Translations under genes and position numbers: made by a program
From: Sphingobium sp. MI1205
Lineage (GTDB): Bacteria; Pseudomonadota; Alphaproteobacteria; Sphingomonadales; Sphingomonadaceae
DNA: 64,000 bases
Direction of reading: 5' to 3'
Assembly: GCF_001563285.1 (NCBI RefSeq)
Contig: NZ_CP005188.1
Span: 439,501 to 503,500, forward strand
Shown here: positions 1 through 7,819 of the stretch, in pieces
Numbering within the stretch: position 1 is the first letter of the stretch
Layout: every line of letters starts with the position of its first letter
Notes under the pieces: model-generated
The model's input: only the letters and a program-made list of their open reading frames with translations
Databases searched by the model: none
Told to the model about the DNA's origin: nothing

Positions 1-9
1 CTTGCCAAG

Positions 10-474
10 ATGGGGGGCTGGACCACTCAGCCCTGCGATGGGCTATTCCCGCAGATTCTGAGCCAATATCGTTACAGTGAGCGGGCCGGGCTCGTTCTTG
101 GTCACTGGCGTCGCGAAATTTCGTTCAGCAAATTGATCGAGGCAGTCCGTCAGTTACGAACGGACATCCTTATCCTTAAGCCAGGGCGCGACACCTCTCG
201 GCGGAAGACCTATTATCTTTCGCTGATCCTCGCTCGGGCCGGCGAGGTCCGCCTCCACCGGGGCCTGCGGCTCTGGTCTGCCGATTTCGATTCGCCGCTG
301 TGGGTAGTCGCAGATCCACGGGATAGGGATCTCGACCCCTGCTTTTTCAGCATTCGGTCGACCGGCGTTGCAGAGGAAGCTGGAGCACCGTTTGGTGATC
401 CGGTCTCTGCTGAGACAGGCTTGCGGATCGCCGATCTTCGCTGGGTCGCGGAAATCGGAGGAAACTTCGTATGA
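10..474 (+). CDS. Hypothetical protein, possibly 5'-open
   Basis: I do not recognise this 154-residue protein. It has no clear signal peptide or membrane segment and is rich in Arg and Trp. The frame is open back to the window edge, so the true start may lie upstream. Its stop overlaps the next gene's ATG as ATGA, which implies translational coupling in a run of small genes. It may belong to an integrated-element cargo or transfer module, because a MobA-like gene and a tyrosine recombinase follow, but this is inference. Confidence 0.55.
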   Translation: MGGWTTQPCDGLFPQILSQYRYSERAGLVLGHWRREISFSKLIEAVRQLRTDILILKPGRDTSRRKTYYLSLILARAGEVRLHRGLRLWSADFDSPLWVVADPRDRDLDPCFFSIRSTGVAEEAGAPFGDPVSAETGLRIADLRWVAEIGGNFV

Positions 475-830
475 GCCACGACGAGAATTTGCATTGGGAA
501 TCGTACCTTCCCGCTGGATGGCGACCGCTGTTTCGCCAGCTGTTGGCCGATCTGCATTCGGCTGGCATTTCGGTGAGAGTGACGCAAGCCAAAGAGAAGT
601 TCGGGGAGCTGAGAGTCTATATCGATCGGCCTGACCAAGCGGCAGCGCCGCTCATTGCAGCCGCTGAGCAGCGTTCGACCCGCATGTGCCAAGAGTGTGG
701 AGCTGCTGGCGAGCTCATGGTCGGTAATTATCTCTATGCCACCCTTTGTGAGGAGCACGGGGCCGGTTTCACAAAACCGCTGGGGCGACCGATGATATCG
801 CTGAATCTCAGATACCCCAAAGACGATTGA
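471..830 (+). CDS. Small protein with CxxC...CxxH zinc-binding pattern
   Basis: This 119-residue protein has a CQEC pair near residue 74 and a CEEH pair about 20 residues later. That C2-CH arrangement is typical of a small zinc ribbon. The N-terminal half is predicted alpha/beta with no transmembrane segment. The start overlaps the previous stop as ATGA. Family unknown to me; zinc binding is inferred from residue spacing only. Confidence 0.6.
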   Translation: MSHDENLHWESYLPAGWRPLFRQLLADLHSAGISVRVTQAKEKFGELRVYIDRPDQAAAPLIAAAEQRSTRMCQECGAAGELMVGNYLYATLCEEHGAGFTKPLGRPMISLNLRYPKDD

Positions 831-971
831 GGACGAGCGCTGCCGACACGATGCGGCAGCGGCTTTGATCGGATGAGAAGAGCTCAGGTGACTGAGCAGA
901 TGAGATGAAAATCTTGGGGTGATGCGCGTCCAAGCTCAGCGGATCGCGCCCCCAAAAGGAAGATAATAAGT

Positions 972-1469
972 ATGTTTAGCTCGATGAACGCGCAGCCCGG
1001 CTCGGGTGCGCCAACAATCCCGTTCGTCCGTGACGCAGTCCAGCGTGCGATGATCAAGGTCGCTTGGGAAATCGGCGGGCCTATCAGCGTCGATCCGGCT
1101 TTCGGGGGTGGAGCGCTTCTGCTTCAGGAAGCCAACCTCTTGATCCTTGGTACGTCAGCATTTCGGCCCCTTGGCGAGCAGCTGTTCGGCCAGATCGGTG
1201 ACCTCTACGGCATGGACGCTCTGCTCGTCCGGTTCGACGCATATCAATGCAGCTTCGATATTCTTTTTCACGGCGAAGGCGAGTGGCTGTCGGATTATCG
1301 GCAAAGCCTTTTGGGCGGACAGGTCTGGTTTGTTCCCGCGCATGAAGACCAATCCTTCACTGTCAGGGCTGATAGTCAGGGACTCTTCCTCAATCCCCCG
1401 ATGCTGCCGAACTCAATTCAGCGGCCTAGTGCGACCGAGATCCAGCCGGCAGGGAGGGACGTCGCATGA
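972..1469 (+). CDS. Hypothetical protein
   Basis: This 165-residue protein is of unknown family. A purine-rich ribosome binding site (AAAGGAAG) precedes the ATG. The sequence has alternating hydrophobic segments typical of a soluble alpha/beta protein, and a Pro/Ser-rich tail. The stop overlaps the next ATG as ATGA, which places it in one transcription unit with the downstream MobA-like gene. Confidence 0.6.
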   Translation: MFSSMNAQPGSGAPTIPFVRDAVQRAMIKVAWEIGGPISVDPAFGGGALLLQEANLLILGTSAFRPLGEQLFGQIGDLYGMDALLVRFDAYQCSFDILFHGEGEWLSDYRQSLLGGQVWFVPAHEDQSFTVRADSQGLFLNPPMLPNSIQRPSATEIQPAGRDVA

Positions 1470-2041
1470 CCCAGAAGAAGTCGAAGTCGGGTCCAGAGGA
1501 ATTGTCTTGCTTCTATCTCGATTGGCCCGCCCATCCTCAGTTCCGGTACATGCGTTGGTATTGGAAGTCAGACGGGGCGCGTATCGGGATCGCCGCCCCC
1601 GTGTTGGCGAAGCTCCACCCCTCTGGCCATCGGGCGGCTCGGCATGACCTTCTCCTTCCGAGCAGTGCGCCAGGGGAATATGCGGACCTGCGCTATTTGC
1701 TCGAACGCTATGATGCTACCCAGCCCCTGATCGAACGGAATGGTTATGCCCAGTTCAACATCATTCTCGATGCCGACCGCCCTCTCCACGCCGATTGGGA
1801 GCTCGTCCGCGCCTGGGCACTGAGCTATTTCGTGCGCGAGCTGCAACTTGCCGCTGTCCTCGTCCTGCATGCGCCATTCCTGGCGGGCTCTGCGAACGAA
1901 CCCCATGTCCACATCTTGGTGCCAGCTCGGCGGCTGACTGCGAATGGGTTTGGTCTGCACGCCCGTGACACATGCTCCGATGCAGGTGCGGCTGAAGCGC
2001 TTGCCAGCTGGTTGGCGTTCAACGGGGTGGAAGCCCTATGA
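1466..2041 (+). CDS. Possible MobA/MobL-like relaxase-fold remnant
   Basis: This 191-residue protein contains a segment near residues 143-165 with the form NEPHVHILVPARRL followed by GFG. It resembles the metal-binding histidine motif (HxH followed by a basic strand) of MobA/MobL relaxases and related HUH enzymes. The protein is shorter than a functional relaxase and I see no helicase or primase domain. It may be a trimmed relaxase or an unrelated HxH protein. ATGA overlaps on both sides point to translational coupling with its neighbours. The relaxase link is inference from one motif. Confidence 0.5.
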   Translation: MTQKKSKSGPEELSCFYLDWPAHPQFRYMRWYWKSDGARIGIAAPVLAKLHPSGHRAARHDLLLPSSAPGEYADLRYLLERYDATQPLIERNGYAQFNIILDADRPLHADWELVRAWALSYFVRELQLAAVLVLHAPFLAGSANEPHVHILVPARRLTANGFGLHARDTCSDAGAAEALASWLAFNGVEAL

Positions 2042-2106
2042 AGCTGATCGAGCCGCCGACCAGGTGGGTCAACCTGCTGCTGATGATGATCCGCGAGGTG
2101 CCATGA
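2038..2106 (+). CDS. Very small coupled ORF (22 aa)
   Basis: This short ORF begins at an ATG overlapping the previous stop (ATGA) and ends at a TGA overlapping the next gene's ATG. The double coupling suggests it is translated, perhaps only to carry ribosomes to the next gene. The product is hydrophobic in the middle (VNLLLMMI). No homology is recognised. Confidence 0.35.
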   Translation: MKLIEPPTRWVNLLLMMIREVP

Positions 2107-2429
2107 GCAAGTCGCATTGGCGGCAAGGGGCGAAGCGCGGCAGATTGAAGCACGGGGTGATCCAGCGTCAACTTGATAAACTTGGGTGGCGAAAGGCGCC
2201 GAAGCTCCCAGTCGGTTACCCTCGCCGTGTCATACGTTTGGACCTGCGCATGATGCGGGAACACCCGGCCGCCGTCTGCGCCCGGGCGACGCATGACCTG
2301 GTAGTCGTTCTGCGCTGTGGCAAACCTGCTTTCATGGTGGTCCACTTTGCCTATGCGACAGAATTTTTGGACATTCGGCGTATCATGAAGAAGCCTGCCT
2401 CACAGGGCAGGTGGCGTCGCTCAACCTGA
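2103..2429 (+). CDS. Small basic hypothetical protein
   Basis: This 108-residue protein is basic at both ends (KRGRLKHG near the N-terminus, GRWRR at the C-terminus), which suggests nucleic-acid contact. The start chosen overlaps the preceding 22-residue ORF by ATGA. A longer in-frame start at 1944 would overlap the MobA-like gene heavily and is less likely. Family unknown. Confidence 0.5.
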   Translation: MSKSHWRQGAKRGRLKHGVIQRQLDKLGWRKAPKLPVGYPRRVIRLDLRMMREHPAAVCARATHDLVVVLRCGKPAFMVVHFAYATEFLDIRRIMKKPASQGRWRRST

Positions 2430-2480
2430 ACGTTGATCAGAGCTAACGGCTTAGCAAGGAATGAAGAATAAGGCCGAACG

Positions 2481-2999
2481 GTGCTTGCTATCACCCCTTC
2501 GGCGCTACCTGCGACTGACACATGGCCGTCAATTTGGAGCAACGTCAATTTATGGCGAGGACGCGCCGTGGACGAATTCGCCCGAGCCGAGGCAGCCGTC
2601 AGCGAAGCGCTCCTGTTGCTATCGGAAATACCTGGGCGGGGCGACCCAGTGAGCCTGCCGCATCTTGTTGGCCAACGCTTCGCGGCGCTGGGCGAATTGG
2701 TAAGTGAAAATGGTGCGTTCGCGGCAGAGGGGAAGGGCGTGGCTAAATCACTTGCCGAATGGAACGTACATCACTCCTTCCGGTCCCTTTTGTGCCACGG
2801 GACGGCGACGGTGACCGTCGATCATCGTGGCCGATGGCATCTGGTACTGAAAATGCTCACCTTCAGATCGGGCGAGGCCGTCCGGGAGTCGATGGTCATA
2901 GATGAAGAAGAGGCTGCCGAACGGCTGACCGCGCTGCATGCCTCACGCCAGCGGCTAGAAGGCAGGTTGCGGGGCATGACGGCCGGCATCTGTCGTTAG
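2481..2999 (+). CDS. Hypothetical protein
   Basis: This protein has up to 172 residues and no recognised family. The GTG at 2568, preceded by GGCGAGG and starting MDEFARAEAAV, is a plausible alternative to the upstream GTG used here. The C-terminal half is rich in Glu and Arg and predicted helical. It lies just before a tyrosine recombinase and may belong to the same island. Confidence 0.5.
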   Translation: MLAITPSALPATDTWPSIWSNVNLWRGRAVDEFARAEAAVSEALLLLSEIPGRGDPVSLPHLVGQRFAALGELVSENGAFAAEGKGVAKSLAEWNVHHSFRSLLCHGTATVTVDHRGRWHLVLKMLTFRSGEAVRESMVIDEEEAAERLTALHASRQRLEGRLRGMTAGICR

Positions 3000-3194
3000 C
3001 TTCGACGCTTGGTCCCGCTCATATGGGATGTAACTATGCCTGACAGGGCGTGATCGCGCACGGACGCGGAACTTGTCGCCATCAACGCGGGATACGTTGA
3101 AGGCGAAGCTTTGCCGTCATGCTTTTTGCGTCTGCATCTCAGGCGTCGCCAGCCCAAGCTGGATATTGACCATCAAAATTTGGAAATCTCGACG

Positions 3195-5156
3195 ATGCTA
3201 AGAACAACACGCCGGAGCAACGGCGACGGGGATCAATCTGCCTCATTGAAGCGGGGTCGCACGCCTGCGCCGATCGTGGAACGCCCGGTTCCAAAGTTTA
3301 CAGATTGGGTGGATCCCCCCTCTTTTCGTGAAGCGCTGGTCCTCCATCTGGGCCGCTTTTCCGAGAGCTATTACCAACTCCACCGATCCATCATCCAACC
3401 CGGGGAGAAGTTCGATCGCGCGACCCTGCAATCGTGGGTCGAGGGACGTCGCACCCCGCAAAGAACGACGAGTCTTGAGCTGCTAACGCGTATCGAGCGG
3501 CGCTACGATTTGCCCATGGGTTACTTCAAATCGAAGCTGCCGAACCCTGCGCGCGCGGCTTCTGGTCTATTGGTGAAGGGGCTGCCGAGAGCTGAGCAGC
3601 GGCGGCTGGCTTGGCACCTGCCCGATGATTTTAACTCAAGGCCGCTCAAGGAGCAGAAGGAGATCCTGGATTGGGTTCAGAACGTCGTGATCTCCGGCGC
3701 CACCGAATATCGCCGCTTTCAGGCTCAAGCCATGAAGCTGCGCTACGCGATCCGGTTTCCTTCGCTGACAGGCAAGCAGATAAGAGCGTCGGTTCCGAAC
3801 GTTGGGGCTTACGATCTCGGTGACCAGGCTGACCATATCGGCGTGGTGGATGCGCCGCCTCGCCTTGTGTCGGAACTGACCGAGCTTATCCGTTTCAAGA
3901 CCGCCACCCTCACAGATATCGGTTTCCAACGCATTGGGGTCTGGAACGAGGAAACGACAGCCCAGAAGATCGAGCATTTCGGCCTCATGTTCGGCGCTTT
4001 GGCCGCCTCGCCGTCGGGGGCCGTTCATGGGCATGGCGTGCCGCTGAAGGACATCTCGTTCGCCATGCTCATCTTTCCGCGCGTTTGGGACTGGTATGCC
4101 CAGTGGCGTGAGCGGCGACGCGGCTTCTTCACTCGCTGGGAATGCGACATGCTGCGCAATGCCATGGCGTTGGTCCGTTCCGAGACTGGATGGCTGCGGC
4201 AGCATCCAGAACTCGCTTCGCGCCTCGTGCCGGCTGCAGGACTCATATCGGCTGAGGAAGTCGCAGCTGTGCGTGCCGATTGGCAGGGTGCTTGCGATTT
4301 TCTCCATGCGCATGCGGGCGCACGTGTGAAGGAAGTGGAGCGGGTCGCGCGGATCCATCGTGATCCGTTTGAGCCGATACTGCCGATCCTGGAGGCGTCG
4401 AGTCCGGTGGCGGAATATCTGAAGATTGCCGATGAAATTCTGAAGCTTCGCCCAGACGCGCGGCGGTTTCCGCGTGCGGCCGCGGAAGTGGCTCGCTCCT
4501 ACCTCATCATTCGTCTGGGCCTACATCTTGGATTGCGACAGAAAAACTTGCGGCAGCTGATGGTCTGCCCGCGAGGGCATCTGCCGCGTTCAGAACGGCA
4601 GCTTGAGGCGCAGAAGCGCGGTGAAATTCGCTGGAGCGAGCGCGACCATGGCTGGGAAGTTTTTGTGCCTGCTGTCGCGTTCAAGAATGCCCATTCATCC
4701 TTCTTCGCCGGCAAGCCCTTCCGGTTGGTCCTGCCCGATCTCGGCGGTCTCTATGACCATATGAGCGCCTATATCGAGCGGCATCGCCTTGCTCTGCTCA
4801 ACGGTGCGGAAGACCCTGGCACCTTTTTCGTCAAGACGGTCAAGAGGACCAGTCGGGACGCGTCATACAATCAAAATACATTCTATGAAGCGTGGAGGCT
4901 TGTGATCCAGCGCTATGGTGTCTTCAATCCTTATACCGGGAGAGGTGCAATCAAAGGATTGCTGCCGCATGGGCCGCACAACGTACGGGACGTCCTAGCC
5001 ACGCACATCCTCAAGCACACCGGCTCCTACGAACAGGCAAGCTATGCCATTCAGGACACTCCGGAGATGGTAGCAAAGCATTACGGTCGGTTCCTTCCTC
5101 AAGACAAAGCAGCGATGGCCGCTAAAATTTTGAACCGGGTCTGGGAAGCCGCTTGA
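3195..5156 (+). CDS. Large tyrosine recombinase / integrase-like protein
   Basis: This protein of about 653 residues has a C-terminal tyrosine-recombinase signature. An Arg-containing box (LGLRQKNLRQL) is followed much later by HNVRDVLATHILKHTG and then AKHYGRF. These match the R...HxxR...H...Y catalytic layout, with Tyr in KHYGRF as the probable nucleophile. The long N-terminal part would be the DNA-binding and core-binding region. The ATG at 3195 was chosen because a GGAAA stretch precedes it, and the longer frame needs a TTG at 3111. It probably catalyses integration or excision of an element carrying the small genes upstream. A palindromic hairpin follows directly. Confidence 0.7.
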   Translation: MLRTTRRSNGDGDQSASLKRGRTPAPIVERPVPKFTDWVDPPSFREALVLHLGRFSESYYQLHRSIIQPGEKFDRATLQSWVEGRRTPQRTTSLELLTRIERRYDLPMGYFKSKLPNPARAASGLLVKGLPRAEQRRLAWHLPDDFNSRPLKEQKEILDWVQNVVISGATEYRRFQAQAMKLRYAIRFPSLTGKQIRASVPNVGAYDLGDQADHIGVVDAPPRLVSELTELIRFKTATLTDIGFQRIGVWNEETTAQKIEHFGLMFGALAASPSGAVHGHGVPLKDISFAMLIFPRVWDWYAQWRERRRGFFTRWECDMLRNAMALVRSETGWLRQHPELASRLVPAAGLISAEEVAAVRADWQGACDFLHAHAGARVKEVERVARIHRDPFEPILPILEASSPVAEYLKIADEILKLRPDARRFPRAAAEVARSYLIIRLGLHLGLRQKNLRQLMVCPRGHLPRSERQLEAQKRGEIRWSERDHGWEVFVPAVAFKNAHSSFFAGKPFRLVLPDLGGLYDHMSAYIERHRLALLNGAEDPGTFFVKTVKRTSRDASYNQNTFYEAWRLVIQRYGVFNPYTGRGAIKGLLPHGPHNVRDVLATHILKHTGSYEQASYAIQDTPEMVAKHYGRFLPQDKAAMAAKILNRVWEAA

Positions 5157-5167
5157 TCTGGAAAAGT

Positions 5168-5188
5168 GGGGCCGGCTCAGCCGGCCCC
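5168..5188 (+). terminator. Strong GC hairpin after the recombinase gene
   Basis: A perfect 10-bp inverted repeat (GGGGCCGGCT / AGCCGGCCCC) with a one-base centre starts 12 bases after the recombinase stop. There is no clear T tract, so it may be a weak intrinsic terminator or an mRNA-stabilising hairpin. Confidence 0.5.
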
Positions 5189-5323
5189 AGTAGAAGAACT
5201 TGGATAGGCCAAGCCTTCGGGTCGCGGAGGGAAACTGCTCGCAATTCAACCGATTCGGATAGGAAGAACTCGACATTCAGTGGCGAAGCGGCTCAGTTGG
5301 CGCGAGTGACGGAGATGATGGAT

Positions 5324-6043
5324 ATGGCTGATCGAAGCATGTTGGCGAAGCTTTGGCACGAACGTGCGAAAATCACACGGCAAGACATCTTCGGGTCTTC
5401 AGACGAGCAACTGCGACCAATTGCGCCCTCATCCCAAGCCGATGTGGCCGTACCGGGAATGGTAGGGGAGAACTACTCGAGCGGTGGGTTGGCCATCGTC
5501 TCTGTCAATCCGGCGGGCGGGAAGGATGATTTTCGTCCTACCGCGGGAGACGCCAAGTTGTACGATGCTGCAAAGAGGATCAGCCTATTCGACGATGTTC
5601 AATCGTTCGAGCAAATGAATCGGGCATATCGCTTGGGCATGCCTTCGTGGGGGGCGCAATGGCGCCACATCAATGCCATCTTGGCGGCGACTCATCAAAG
5701 CCTATGGCAGCTTGCCTATCCCTATCTGGTCCCCTTTCGAACCCGGCACGACAAGGGAAGTGCGCTCAAGCAGGATGTCATTGATCGGGCGTACCAGTTG
5801 GGGTTCGTCGAGGTGATGCGTGAATTGCAGCCTGCGTTAGTAATCCCGGTCGATCGGCATTCGGAAGCAGCTGTTCATCGGCTGAAGATCGAGACATCTA
5901 TGACATTTGAGATCATTTATTACACGCGCCAGCAAAACGCTCATACAACCCGTACCGATACATTAGAGAACATTGCTCGTTATCACTTCAGCATTCCGCA
6001 TCGCGAAAGCAACGGCCTTGTAGGCGATCAGGCAGCGTCGTGA
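5324..6043 (+). CDS. Hypothetical protein, possible uracil-DNA glycosylase fold
   Basis: This protein of about 239 residues begins at the ATG at 5324, placed nine bases after GGAG; earlier frames run through the hairpin and are unlikely. A strand followed by VNPAGG resembles motif 1 of the uracil-DNA glycosylase superfamily (GxNPG). A later strand ending in a His (LVIPVDRHSEAA) could play the part of the second motif. These are weak similarities. No catalytic assignment can be made, and a fold search is the right test. It stands alone between a recombinase and an EcsC gene. Confidence 0.5.
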   Translation: MADRSMLAKLWHERAKITRQDIFGSSDEQLRPIAPSSQADVAVPGMVGENYSSGGLAIVSVNPAGGKDDFRPTAGDAKLYDAAKRISLFDDVQSFEQMNRAYRLGMPSWGAQWRHINAILAATHQSLWQLAYPYLVPFRTRHDKGSALKQDVIDRAYQLGFVEVMRELQPALVIPVDRHSEAAVHRLKIETSMTFEIIYYTRQQNAHTTRTDTLENIARYHFSIPHRESNGLVGDQAAS

Positions 6044-6168
6044 ATGGGCGGACTTAGGCGAGAGCCATCGACTGATCGCCTATAAACTCCGGCTGGCGTT
6101 TGATTAGGTCTTTGCAAAATCGATGAAATCTCGCATTCGTCCCCACGTCAAATTTGGGGGCACCTTTT

Positions 6169-7002
6169 GTGAATGATCTTGGGAATGCATGCAGTGGTTT
6201 CAATCAGGATGAACTTGATGAACTGAAGAGCGTGGCGGCACTGTACATCGAGTCTGGTGGGCTCATCATCAAGCTAGCCAGTTGGGTCGGGGCCAAAGCG
6301 GACGACCTGATCCACAAGGTTCCTGCAAACTGGCAGCACCTCATTGAGGAGGCTACGGACCTTGCCTTGAAGGAGAGCTATCGGCTCGCATTTGCCACCC
6401 AGCCCGATCAAGAAAATCAATCGCTTTTAAACAAGGCCCTTTCTTGGGCTCAGGGCGAGACTTGGCACAGGTTTGCCACCAGCGTTGCGGGAGCGGCCGG
6501 CGGCCTCGGCGGAATATCCACGACACTTATCGATCTGCCTGTGACGACGACCCTGATCCTGCGGTCGATCCAGCAGATCGCGACGGGATATGGCGAAGAC
6601 CTAAACGATGAGGCCGTCCGCGCACAATGCCTTGCCGTTTTCGGTTTCGGCGGCCCCCTTACCGAAGACGATGACGCCGAGACCGGCTTGTTCGCCAGCC
6701 GTCTGGCGCTTTCCGGGAAGGCTACCGCCGAACTCATGAAGACGATTCTTCCTCGTTTCGGCGTGGTTGTCAGCGAGAAGATCCTTCTGCAGTCTACGCC
6801 CATCATCGGGGCTGTCACTGGCGCGGCGATCAACTCAGCCTTCTCGTCCTACTATCAGACCATGGCGCATGTTCATTTCAGACTTCGTCGGCTGGAGAAG
6901 GAGCATGACACGGATCAGATTCGCGCTTGTTTCGAGCGCATCGTCTCGACCCGTAGAAGGAAGAAGAGCGCGACGAAAATACCTGCAATGACCGTGGCGT
7001 AA
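6169..7002 (+). CDS. EcsC family protein
   Basis: This protein of about 277 residues carries the EcsC hallmark: a helical N-terminal region, then a glycine-rich amphipathic segment (VAGAAGGLGGISTT), LIDLPVTTTLILRSI and a GYGEDL stretch. A second hydrophobic segment (LQSTPIIGAVTGAAINS) follows near residue 215. EcsC proteins are named after a Bacillus operon linked to secretion, and their biochemical role is not settled. The GTG at 6169 is preferred over the TTG at 6154. The tail is basic (RRRKKS), which suggests a peripheral membrane association. Confidence 0.75.
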   Translation: MNDLGNACSGFNQDELDELKSVAALYIESGGLIIKLASWVGAKADDLIHKVPANWQHLIEEATDLALKESYRLAFATQPDQENQSLLNKALSWAQGETWHRFATSVAGAAGGLGGISTTLIDLPVTTTLILRSIQQIATGYGEDLNDEAVRAQCLAVFGFGGPLTEDDDAETGLFASRLALSGKATAELMKTILPRFGVVVSEKILLQSTPIIGAVTGAAINSAFSSYYQTMAHVHFRLRRLEKEHDTDQIRACFERIVSTRRRKKSATKIPAMTVA

Positions 7003-7188
7003 CGCATAAGAGACGCCGCGCTCGATCGAGGTCCACACGTTTTAGGCTTGGGCTCGGTCGGCTCGCGTCTCCAGCGATGCCATGTTGGAACGGGCAGTTG
7101 AACTCAAGGCGCACTGCGTCCTGCCATTCAACGCTGGGTAGGGAACGAGCGGTAGCCTGAATCTGTCCGTGTTGATACTCGGAACAGG

Positions 7189-7746
7189 TCAATGGAAATC
7201 GTGACTACGGACGGGCAGGAGATCGTCGCTCGGTAGAGCTGCCGTATCGATAGGTGGTGGCGCCAGTGCGCGACCATGCGGCAAGCCCGGATCGCGGGGG
7301 TCAGGGCCACCGCCATGGCTGGCGCCATCACCGCGACTCGGCGCAATGTTGAACTCGGCTCGCCCGATCGACCGCAGCATGTCATCATGATCGGTGATCC
7401 GATCGCAGATGATGTGAATGATTTCGCCCTCCTTCTGTAGCCGCTCGCGCATGGCAATCATCGATGCCGACATGACCCGCCGTCGATAGATCTCGAACCT
7501 GTTCGGCCAAAGGATGCCGTTGGCAACGCCGGTCTCGTCCTCGATGGTGACGAACAGCACACCCTTGGCTGACCCGGGTCGCTGCCGCACCAGTATGACC
7601 CCGGCCGCCTCGACATTGCGCCCGTCGTGGATGAAGCGAAGATCGGCGCAGCGCACGACCTTCATCCTGCCAGCTTGTCGCGGCTGACACATCGTCGTTG
7701 AAGAGTGAGTCGCGGCGAAAGCGTTTGCACCACGGAAGCCCATCAC
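7189..7746 (-). pseudogene. dnaE2: C-terminal remnant of error-prone DNA polymerase DnaE2
   Basis: From about residue 27 the frame matches the C-terminal OB-fold region of DnaE2. VILVRQRPGSAKG is followed by FVTIEDETG, ANGILWPNRFE and GEIIHIICDRI, and it ends in the family-typical HDFH. The polymerase and PHP domains (about 900 residues) are missing, so it cannot be active. The first ~25 residues are unrelated junction sequence. In sphingomonads dnaE2 normally sits in an SOS cassette with imuA and imuB, neither of which is here. This is a rearrangement scar. Confidence 0.85.
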
Positions 7747-7819
7747 GTTAATTTCATAACCAATCTTGGATAGAGGATGTCATTGGTAATCGTTTTCGTA
7801 TCCCGCTAAGCATTTTTAC

